A stretch of 47,073 nucleotides of DNA from Gallionella sp. (GTDB lineage Bacteria; Pseudomonadota; Gammaproteobacteria; Burkholderiales; Gallionellaceae), in assembly GCA_013044075.1 (NCBI GenBank), contig JABEVG010000021.1:1-47073 (forward strand), read 5' to 3'. The position numbers were made by a program, and so were the translations under genes. Under the pieces are notes generated by a model. The model did not search any database. It worked only from the letters and a program-made list of their open reading frames with translations, and had not been told where the DNA came from. This document shows, piece by piece, positions 21,404-28,217 of this stretch (the first letter of the stretch is position 1; each line of letters opens with the position of its first letter).

Positions 21404-21440
21404 AACGCCGCGCAAGTGCTATACTGCGCGGCGTTTTTTT
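21404..21440 (+). terminator. Rho-independent terminator of typA
   Basis: A perfect 10-bp stem (AACGCCGCGC at 21404-21413 with GCGCGGCGTT at 21426-21435), a 12-base loop and then T21436-T21440 form a strong intrinsic terminator. It sits immediately before the rmuC ATG at 21441. Confidence 0.88.
21417..21425 (+). promoter_or_regulatory. Extended -10 element in the terminator loop, candidate rmuC promoter
   Basis: The loop of the typA terminator contains TG-C-TATACT (21417-21425), close to the extended -10 consensus. The -35 position is poor. Transcription would begin near 21432, giving a leader of about 9 bases to the ATG at 21441 or about 21 to the ATG at 21453. Inference from pattern only. 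Confidence 0.45.
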
Positions 21441-22847
21441 ATGGTTCTCATCATGACCGGAACACTGCCGCTGATTATGTTCGCCCTGCTTGTGGTGCTG
21501 TTGTGCATCATGCTTTGGCTCGTGTTCAGAATGAACGCGCTAACCCGCTTGCAAGCCGGCCAGGCCGATGTACTGGGACGCGGACTGGAAGAGAAGCATC
21601 GCCTGATGCTGGGTGATTTGCATGACGGGTTGAACAAACAGGGCGACCGTATCACGCTGGCCACCCTGGATAGTTCGGAACGCTTGCGCGAGCGCGTGAC
21701 ACAGGAGCTGACACAAACGCGTGAGGCGATGCAAAGTCTGCAACTGGCCCAGCGCGATAGCCTGGCGAATACCCGCGAAGAGTTGTTGAAGCAACTGGCC
21801 GGTTTGTCATCCGAGTTGCAAGCCAAGCAGGAGGCCATGCGTGTCGAGGTGATCGGCAAGACTTTGCAAACACTGGCGGAGCAGGGCAGGGCGGATCAGG
21901 AAGCGATACAGTCCACGATGAAACGAAGCACTGAAATATTGACGCTGACCATCGATGGCTTGACCAAAAGCACCGATGCCAGACTCGAACAGATTTCGGG
22001 AAAAGTGGCGGAACGTCTCGATGAGGGTTTCAAAAAGACCAACGAGACGTTTACCAATGTGATGACACGGCTCGCCACCATCGATGAAGCGCAGAAGAAG
22101 ATCGACGGGCTGACCACCAATGTGGTGAGCTTGCAAAATCTGCTGGGTGACAAACGTTCGCGTGGCGCATTCGGCGAAGTGCAGCTGGAGGGTTTGGTGC
22201 GCAACATCCTGCCGCCGGATGCCTATGCCTTTCAGGAAAAACTCTCCAATGGCAACCGCGTGGATTGTTTGTTGATCCTGCCCGCACCCACGGGAAAAGT
22301 CCCGGTCGATGCAAAGTTTCCGCTGGAGAACTATCACCGCATGTTGCAGCAGGACTTGGCCGAATCCGAACGGCTGGTGGCGCGTCGCCAATTCAAGTCC
22401 GACATCAAAAAACACATCGACGATATCGGCATGAAATATCTAATCCGCAACGAAACCTCGGACGGGGCGGTGATGTTCGTTCCCGCCGAGGCGGTGTTTG
22501 CCGAGATCCATGCCTATCATTCCGACTTGGTGGAATATGCCATGCACAAGCATGTCTGGATTGTTTCACCGACCACTTTGATGGCGGTTTTGAATACGGC
22601 ACGCGCGGTGATGAAAGACGTGCAAATGCGAGAACAAGTGCACATCATCCAGAGCGAGCTGGGTAAACTCAGTGTCGACTTCAAACGCTTTGACGAACGC
22701 ATGAAGCGTCTCGCTGACAACATCCGCAAGGCCAACGAAGAAGCCGGACAGGTAGAAATCTCCAGCCGCAAGATCAGCGATCACTTTGCCAAAATCGAAG
22801 CCGTGGATGTGTTGGAAGATAAGTCCAGTGCCCTGACGTCGGTGTAA
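21441..22847 (+). CDS. rmuC: DNA recombination protein RmuC
   Basis: RmuC is a nuclease-fold protein that limits inversions at short inverted repeats in E. coli. The 468-residue protein has an N-terminal membrane helix (about 8-28), a long coiled coil (about 40-190) and the conserved RmuC domain (about 205-440) with GDKRSRGAFGEVQLEGLV and VDAKFPLENY. The second ATG at 21453 (MTGTLPLIMF) is an alternative start; neither has a good ribosome binding site. It is convergent with a small lipoprotein gene, 35 bases away. Confidence 0.93.
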   Translation: MVLIMTGTLPLIMFALLVVLLCIMLWLVFRMNALTRLQAGQADVLGRGLEEKHRLMLGDLHDGLNKQGDRITLATLDSSERLRERVTQELTQTREAMQSLQLAQRDSLANTREELLKQLAGLSSELQAKQEAMRVEVIGKTLQTLAEQGRADQEAIQSTMKRSTEILTLTIDGLTKSTDARLEQISGKVAERLDEGFKKTNETFTNVMTRLATIDEAQKKIDGLTTNVVSLQNLLGDKRSRGAFGEVQLEGLVRNILPPDAYAFQEKLSNGNRVDCLLILPAPTGKVPVDAKFPLENYHRMLQQDLAESERLVARRQFKSDIKKHIDDIGMKYLIRNETSDGAVMFVPAEAVFAEIHAYHSDLVEYAMHKHVWIVSPTTLMAVLNTARAVMKDVQMREQVHIIQSELGKLSVDFKRFDERMKRLADNIRKANEEAGQVEISSRKISDHFAKIEAVDVLEDKSSALTSV

Positions 22848-22882
22848 TGACACCCTGGCGTGTGTGGTGCCGACAGACGCGC

Positions 22883-23050
22883 TTAATAACGACCGGATTG
22901 TGCTGTGTGATCCGGTGTCGTCGCCATGAGATGCCTTGGATGGGATGCGTCAGTCAAGTCATCCCTACCCATGCCCATGCCCTCGAAAGGCATATCCTCA
23001 CAGCCAGCCAAGACTGTTACCAGCAAACCGAGCAATATCAATTTTCTCAT
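22883..23050 (-). CDS. Small lipoprotein (55 residues)
   Basis: This short reading frame begins MRKLILLGLLVTVLAGC, a lipoprotein signal peptide with lipobox LAGC and the lipidated Cys at position 17. The mature part is only 39 residues: acidic and Met/Gly-rich at first (DMPFEGMGMGRDD), then polar to the end. A strong AGGGAGA ribosome binding site stands 7 bases upstream of the ATG. I recognise no family. It is the last gene of the leftward run that includes the M48 peptidase and the Pro-rich protein, and lies 95 bases after the latter. Confidence 0.72.
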   Translation of the reverse strand: MRKLILLGLLVTVLAGCEDMPFEGMGMGRDDLTDASHPRHLMATTPDHTAQSGRY

Positions 23051-23145
23051 CTGATGTCTCCCTTTTTAGTTGAGGCGCGTATTCAACCCGCGATTGTGAT
23101 GCCACTAGGGGAACAGGCTGACGCATTTCAGTATTCCAGTCTCAA

Positions 23146-23481
23146 TCAATCCCCACCGCCATCCTCTTCGCCGTCGTCCTCTCCTTCGCCCTCTCCGCCA
23201 CCATTATAGCCGCCGCCTTCGCCACCATAGTATTGAGGCGGCTGGATATAGCCCTGCGGCGGGGGTGCATACATCGGTGGTGGCTGAATATAACCTTGCG
23301 GGGGGGCGTACATCGGCGGTGGCGGGGCATAAGCCGGTTGAGCCTGAATATACGCTGGCGGCTGGCCGTAAACCTGCGCGGGCGCACCGTTGTACTGCGA
23401 GCCGTCACCCTCCGCTCTCGCAAGAGAGGGCAGTGCCAACACGGATAGGATGAGAAAGGCCGGCAGTCTGTTGTTGTTCAT
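23146..23481 (-). CDS. Secreted Pro/Tyr/Gln-rich repeat protein with acidic tail
   Basis: The 111-residue protein has a Sec signal peptide (cleavage after SLARA, about residue 23). A low-complexity region follows (about 40-85) with tandem units like MYAPPQGYIQPPP and MYAPPPQGYIQPP. A Gly/Glu/Asp-rich tail (about 86-111) is strongly acidic. It has no cysteine and no recognisable fold. A clear AAGGAA ribosome binding site is present. It follows the M48 peptidase gene by 22 bases. Function is unknown; a cell-surface, matrix or ion-binding role is only a guess. Confidence 0.75.
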   Translation of the reverse strand: MNNNRLPAFLILSVLALPSLARAEGDGSQYNGAPAQVYGQPPAYIQAQPAYAPPPPMYAPPQGYIQPPPMYAPPPQGYIQPPQYYGGEGGGYNGGGEGEGEDDGEEDGGGD

Positions 23482-23503
23482 CTTTTTTCCTTAGAGAGTG
23501 CCT

Positions 23504-24352
23504 TTATTTGAGTTGTGCCAATTCGCTGTTATAGCGTTTGTCGGTCTGACTGGGGATAGGGTAGTCATCAAAATGATTCGCCATGATCTTATCCAGCAAG
23601 TTGAGTCGGTCGCGCGGCGCGGGATGGGTCTTGAACATCAGGGCCAGCGAGGAGTCTTTTGCATTGGCGGCATCCAGCATCTGCAACACGGCGGGTAAAC
23701 CGTACGGGTCATAGCCGGCGCGCGTGGCGATGACGATGCCTTTGCGGTCCGCCTCGAACTCGTCGTCCTTATCCAGGCCGCGCGCATAAACCTCGGTACC
23801 GGCCTGGACGGCTTTCTCCATCAGCGGATTGCCTTTTTCCCTGATCACCTCGCCGGCCAGATCGCTCGCGATACTCATCCGCGCGGCTTTTTGCAACGCG
23901 GCCAGATGGTGTTTACTCAATACATGCACGATCTCATGTCCCAATACGCCCGCCAGTTCCGATTCATTGGTGAGTCTTTGCAGCAGGCCTCTGGTGATGA
24001 ATATCGTGCCACCCGGTGTGGCGAAAGCGTTCAGGTCGGTGCTTTCCAGTACGCCGAATTGCCAGGGTAAATCGGGTCTGTCGGTTTGCAGACTCAGCCA
24101 GCGTCCGACCTGATTCACATAAATTTGTACGCGCGGGTTGTCCAGCAAGGGCGATGCGCCCAGCAGATTGGCGGCGATGCCGTGACCCAGTTCGATCTCC
24201 TGGGATTCGCTGACCGGCTGGTTGGCCTGCTGGACTTTTTGCAGTGTCTGGCCGCCGACCTGCAAGGCCCTTTGCCAGTCAAGATCGAATGCCAGTGCCG
24301 ATGCGGAAAAGAGCAGAGCGATGCCGGAAAAAATCAGTTTGTGTCGGTTCAT
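23504..24352 (-). CDS. Periplasmic M48 family metalloprotease
   Basis: This 282-residue protein has a signal peptide (cleavage near ALA-F, residue 21) and a peptidase M48 domain with HEIVH at 139-143 and the third zinc ligand in DEFEADRKG. It resembles the LoiP/YcaL/BepA group, periplasmic proteases of outer-membrane quality control, but lacks the TPR half of BepA. The start at 24352 is chosen because AAAGGAA precedes it and it begins the signal peptide; an upstream in-frame ATG lacks both. It is downstream of the SH3 protein in the same run. Confidence 0.88.
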   Translation of the reverse strand: MNRHKLIFSGIALLFSASALAFDLDWQRALQVGGQTLQKVQQANQPVSESQEIELGHGIAANLLGASPLLDNPRVQIYVNQVGRWLSLQTDRPDLPWQFGVLESTDLNAFATPGGTIFITRGLLQRLTNESELAGVLGHEIVHVLSKHHLAALQKAARMSIASDLAGEVIREKGNPLMEKAVQAGTEVYARGLDKDDEFEADRKGIVIATRAGYDPYGLPAVLQMLDAANAKDSSLALMFKTHPAPRDRLNLLDKIMANHFDDYPIPSQTDKRYNSELAQLK

Positions 24353-24371
24353 GATCGTATTCCTTTGCGAG

Positions 24372-24863
24372 TCAATTGCCACTGGCCGGGATGAAATCCA
24401 GCGTCTGTGCATTCAGCTTGCCATTGCGCGCGAATTTTTCAGCCTGATTTTTGTTTGCCGCATAGTTCTTCATCTTGGCGAATTCCTCGAAATTGGGTTT
24501 GGCATTCTTCAGGTCTTCTTCGGACAGGCCGCGCACGCCGGTAGCGACGGTGATGCCGCTGCTGCCACTGCGCCCCAGATTGAAGAGGCTTTGCAATCCG
24601 CTATCGCCCTGTTTGGTGCTGGAGCTGCGCAGGTTGAGCATTTTCACCCAGCCATCGCCCTGACCGCTGCTGACTTTCACCCAGCCGCCTTGGCGTAGCA
24701 CGACTTTGACACTGGCTTTTTCCGCCAGCATACCGACCGTGGCGGCATCGCTATACGGCTGCTGTTTGATCTCGGTCGCACGCACCGTATAAGAGGTTTG
24801 CTGCTCGGCATAAACGGTGCAGGGAAGCCAACTCAGCAGCAGCCATACGAACATTTTTTTCAT
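24372..24863 (-). CDS. Secreted bacterial SH3-domain protein
   Basis: The 163-residue protein has a signal peptide (cleavage after VYA, residue 19) and one SH3b-type domain at about 22-78 (TVRATEIKQQPYSDAATVGM, GGWVKVSSGQGDGWV). SH3b domains often bind peptidoglycan or guide envelope proteins. The C-terminal half (about 80-163) is helical and charged, with ATGVRGLSEEDL, seen in other small SH3 proteins next to CHASE2 cyclases. Its ATG overlaps the cyclase stop by 4 bases, so the two are translationally coupled. Confidence 0.82.
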   Translation of the reverse strand: MKKMFVWLLLSWLPCTVYAEQQTSYTVRATEIKQQPYSDAATVGMLAEKASVKVVLRQGGWVKVSSGQGDGWVKMLNLRSSSTKQGDSGLQSLFNLGRSGSSGITVATGVRGLSEEDLKNAKPNFEEFAKMKNYAANKNQAEKFARNGKLNAQTLDFIPASGN

Positions 24864-26698
24864 GATTTCATCCTGGGAAAAAACAACTCGACTTCCTGTA
24901 AACGTCCTTTGACTTTATAAGATCCCACCGGCGTAAAGTCAAACGCTCCTCCACAACGCGCGACGGTGTCGCTGGACACCAGAATGCGAGCCACACCTTT
25001 GGTCAGTCCCTCGATGCGGCTGGACAGATTGACGGTGTCGCCGATGGCGGTGTAATCCAGCCGTTCCTCCGAGCCGATGAAACCGACCACGGCTTTGCCG
25101 CTATGAATGCCGATGCCCACGTCAAAATCCTTGCCCCCGTCACCCAGTTCCTGTTTGAACTTGAGCAGACACTGCTCCATTTCGATTGCCGCGGCAACCG
25201 CGTGAGCGGCGTGCTGCGGATCGTCCTGCGGCGCGCCCCAAAACGCCATGATGGCGTCGCCGATGAACTTGTCCAGCGTGCCGCCGTGGCGAAAGATGAT
25301 CTCGACCTGCAAGCTGAAATAGCGGTTGAGCAGGGCGACGATCTGCTCGGGTGTATGACTTTCTGACATGGTGGTGAAGCCGCGTATGTCGGAGAACAGC
25401 ACGGTGATGTCGCGCGCCTGGCTGCGCAATGACTGCGCCGTCTCGCCCTGCGCGACCAGCGAGTCCACTACACGCGGGTCGAGGAAACGGTTGAAGATGC
25501 GCACGGTCTGTTTGCGCGATTCTTTCTCGCGCAGGTATTCGCTGAGGGCGGCGGAAAAATAAAACAGCCAGCCGAACAACAAGGGCGTGAACATCGCCAG
25601 ACTCATCAGGCGTGTCATGGCGAAATACTGTGCCCCCAGCAATCCGATACTCACCGCCAGGAGCGCGCCGCCGATCTTGAACGCGTCCAGGCGGTTGGCG
25701 AACAGCGGCAATTGCAGTGCGATGAGGAGCAGGGCGATGAGCGGTGCGAAGTAAGCCGGAGCGGCAGTGACGTAGCGATGATTTTTGAGGTCGTCGATGG
25801 CCGTGGCGAGTATCTCCGTTCCCCAATACAGATCGGAGATGGGCGTGGCACGTATGTCGTGCAGTCCTGTCGCGCTGCTGCCGATGACGACGATCTTGCC
25901 ACTCAGCTCGTGTGTGTCGCGCAACGGTTTCTGGCGTGACTGGTCGGCGTATAACGCGCTGTAGGAGATATGTTTGAATGCCGGTTGGCCACCGCGCCAG
26001 TGCAGGATGATGTGCTCCTGATCGGGTGTCGGGATATTCAAGTCGCGCATCACGCGTGCGGGCAACGATTCCAGTTGCCAGCCGCCGATGTCGCGCCGCA
26101 CGTCATAACGGCGCGCGATGCCGTCTTTATCCTCGGTGAGGTTGACCAGTCCGACCCGCCAGGATGAGGGTGCTATGGCCTGCGGCGGCAGCAGGATGGC
26201 ACGCGCATTCTGGTCGGCATCGGCGCGATGCGGAACGTCGGTGATCTTGGCCAACTCCGCCAGCGGTACGCCGGTCGATTGTTTGCCTTCCAGTTGCAGC
26301 ATCGGGAAATACACGTTGTGCAGGTCGTGCAACACGTCGTTGAACATCTGGTCACTCTCGGGGCGATAGCGATCCGGTTCACTGAACAAAATATCGAACA
26401 CGATGGCGGCGGGTTGCTGTCGTTCGATACCTTGCACCAACTCGCCATGCACCGCGCGCGGCCACGGCCAACTGCCCGCCACATCCTGCATAGCCGCGAT
26501 ACTGGCTTCGTCGATATCGACGATGACGATGTCCGGGTCGGGCTGTAGCGAGGATGCGACCGAGCGCACGAACACATCCGAGAGGCGATTGTCCGGCGTG
26601 CTGAACGCGTTGAGCCATAACCCGTTGAGCACGATGAGCGACGCCAAAAACAACGCCAGCAGGTGGATACGCGTCAGCGGTGTTTTGGGTGTATTCAT
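24860..26698 (-). CDS. CHASE2-domain class III adenylate cyclase
   Basis: The 612-residue inner-membrane receptor has one N-terminal helix (about 10-28), a periplasmic CHASE2 sensor (about 35-305), three closely spaced helices (about 310-390) and a class III cyclase domain (about 425-610). Metal-binding Asp residues are in VLFSDIRGF and IGDAIMAFWG. The Lys in LDKFIGD and Thr in DYTAIGD fit bacterial adenylate cyclases better than guanylate cyclases. It should make cAMP in response to an unknown periplasmic signal. It lies 16 bases after ygfZ and overlaps the SH3 gene. Confidence 0.9.
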   Translation of the reverse strand: MNTPKTPLTRIHLLALFLASLIVLNGLWLNAFSTPDNRLSDVFVRSVASSLQPDPDIVIVDIDEASIAAMQDVAGSWPWPRAVHGELVQGIERQQPAAIVFDILFSEPDRYRPESDQMFNDVLHDLHNVYFPMLQLEGKQSTGVPLAELAKITDVPHRADADQNARAILLPPQAIAPSSWRVGLVNLTEDKDGIARRYDVRRDIGGWQLESLPARVMRDLNIPTPDQEHIILHWRGGQPAFKHISYSALYADQSRQKPLRDTHELSGKIVVIGSSATGLHDIRATPISDLYWGTEILATAIDDLKNHRYVTAAPAYFAPLIALLLIALQLPLFANRLDAFKIGGALLAVSIGLLGAQYFAMTRLMSLAMFTPLLFGWLFYFSAALSEYLREKESRKQTVRIFNRFLDPRVVDSLVAQGETAQSLRSQARDITVLFSDIRGFTTMSESHTPEQIVALLNRYFSLQVEIIFRHGGTLDKFIGDAIMAFWGAPQDDPQHAAHAVAAAIEMEQCLLKFKQELGDGGKDFDVGIGIHSGKAVVGFIGSEERLDYTAIGDTVNLSSRIEGLTKGVARILVSSDTVARCGGAFDFTPVGSYKVKGRLQEVELFFPRMKS

Positions 26699-26714
26699 CA
26701 GAGTCCTCGATTGG

Positions 26715-27743
26715 TTAACCGATCGTGTAAGGCAGCGTCAGGAACGCTAACGCGACTCCGCTTGCAGTATGTACTGTCGTGCTCTCCGCGCTGGCAGTCT
26801 GGATGACCGCCAGGATGTCATAGCCACCGTTCGGTGCGGGCGCGGCATTGGCGATCATGCCGCTGGCTTGTCCTGCCATATCCGCGCTGAACAATTCTTC
26901 GCCCGCCTGCGGCACAGCGTCGCAGGCGAGGTGAGCCAGATACATGCGGCGTTTCAGTTTGCCCAGATAGTGCATACGCGCGACGATTTCCTGTCCGGGG
27001 TAGCAGCCTTTTTTGAAATTGATGCCGCCCAGCGCGTCCAGATTCGCCATCTGCGGAACAAACTCTTCCTGTGTCTTGGGCTCGATCACGGGGATACCGG
27101 CACGGATGTTGAGCCAGTCCCAGCACACGCTGCCCACGGCTGGCGCGTCCTTGTTGATTGCCGCCCATAATTTCTCCGCGTGCTGCGGCGTGACGTTGAG
27201 TTGGTAGCGCGTGTTGTTGATTTTAAGGACATGGACCGGTCCGGTGGCGAGGCAGGCTAGATTTTCCTGCGGCAAGTCGCCGCCCAGCAAGTCGCGCAAA
27301 ATCGCTTCAGCTCTAACACCTGCCACACCCAATGAAACTTGCTCATGGCTGGTATCGTTAAGCTTAACTTTTGCGCGCATAACATACAGGGAAAGCTTCT
27401 TGCGCATCGCTTCGACGAGAGTGACAGGCAGTTGCAACAAATAATCGTCGCCCTCGCGCCAGATTGTGAACACCACCAGCATGCGTCCCTTGGCGGTATT
27501 GAAGCTGCTGAGCTGTGCGTGCGTGCCGTCCACATTGCGGAAGTCGTTGCTCAACAGGTTCTGCAAAAAACTTTGCGCGTCTTCGCCGCTCACGCGCAGC
27601 GTGCCGAACTGGCTGAGGTCGCACAGCACGGTGCTGTGCGCGGTGGTACCCAATTCGGCATCACGGTCGCCAAAGTGTTGCACCACACCCGCGTCGATGT
27701 GCGCATGGTGTCGGGTGAGGAAATCTTGCCATTCTGGATTCAT
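26715..27743 (-). CDS. ygfZ: YgfZ/GcvT-domain folate-binding protein
   Basis: YgfZ uses tetrahydrofolate to support iron-sulfur enzymes such as MiaB. The 342-residue protein has the signature KGCYPGQEIVARMHYLGKLK with the conserved Cys at about 241. The aminomethyltransferase-like fold is seen in LRVSGEDAQSFLQNLLSND near 50-68. It is soluble. It sits between a DUF3147 membrane protein and the CHASE2 cyclase, on the same strand with gaps of 21 and 16 bases. Confidence 0.92.
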   Translation of the reverse strand: MNPEWQDFLTRHHAHIDAGVVQHFGDRDAELGTTAHSTVLCDLSQFGTLRVSGEDAQSFLQNLLSNDFRNVDGTHAQLSSFNTAKGRMLVVFTIWREGDDYLLQLPVTLVEAMRKKLSLYVMRAKVKLNDTSHEQVSLGVAGVRAEAILRDLLGGDLPQENLACLATGPVHVLKINNTRYQLNVTPQHAEKLWAAINKDAPAVGSVCWDWLNIRAGIPVIEPKTQEEFVPQMANLDALGGINFKKGCYPGQEIVARMHYLGKLKRRMYLAHLACDAVPQAGEELFSADMAGQASGMIANAAPAPNGGYDILAVIQTASAESTTVHTASGVALAFLTLPYTIG

Positions 27744-27764
27744 AGTGTGGTCGGTTTAGGGTGG

Positions 27765-28115
27765 TTACAAAGAGATGCCGAAGCGTTTCAATAAAGGCAG
27801 CAAAGCCAGATAGGCGCAGGCCGTCGCCGCCATCGACAAGATCAGGCTGAGCCAGAAATTCATTCCCAGTCTGAGCATGAAGGCAAAGGCCAGAAACAAG
27901 ATCAAGGAGGGCAGCACCAGCCAGAATATCTGTCCGGATAGCTCCGCAAGTTGCTCATTGGGAGTCGATTCCACGTGCAGCCAGATGAAGGCCAGCACTG
28001 ATGTGATGGGCAAGGAAGCGACCAGCGCGGCGAATCCAGAGTGGCGTTTGGCGATCTCGGAAATTGCCAGGATCAGCACGGCGGAAACGATTATTTTGAT
28101 GCAGTAATAGAGCAT
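27765..28115 (-). CDS. DUF3147-like small membrane protein
   Basis: This 116-residue protein has about four hydrophobic helices and little else. The pattern IAKRHSGFAALVASLPITSVLAFIWL and the length fit the DUF3147 family, which has no known function. The start at 28115 begins directly with the first helix (MLYYCIKIIVSAV); an in-frame ATG 45 bases upstream adds a non-hydrophobic lead. It is the first gene of the leftward ygfZ-CHASE2-M48 run and diverges from the peptide-binding protein gene. Confidence 0.72.
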   Translation of the reverse strand: MLYYCIKIIVSAVLILAISEIAKRHSGFAALVASLPITSVLAFIWLHVESTPNEQLAELSGQIFWLVLPSLILFLAFAFMLRLGMNFWLSLILSMAATACAYLALLPLLKRFGISL

Positions 28116-28144
28116 GGCGGGCGGTGTGAAGATTAAGTGCGCGC

Positions 28145-28173
28145 AGTGTTGTGCAAGCATCAGATGATGTCAA
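28145..28173 (-). promoter_or_regulatory. Candidate promoter of the DUF3147-ygfZ-CHASE2 run
   Basis: A perfect TTGACA is seen on the minus strand at 28173-28168, but the -10 at a 17-base spacing is weak (AACACT, 28150-28145). It is the best candidate in the 102-base divergent gap (28116-28217). I see no convincing promoter for the rightward gene in the same gap. Confidence 0.3.
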
Positions 28174-28217
28174 CCTTCACAAGACGGTTACCCTTGATTC
28201 CGTTAAACTCGCGCCCC

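Noticed and set aside
22847-23209. A 120-codon frame on the plus strand after rmuC
   Set aside because: Its Pro/Ser tail is the reverse complement of the acidic tail of the Pro/Tyr-rich gene, and it masks the better supported small lipoprotein on the other strand.
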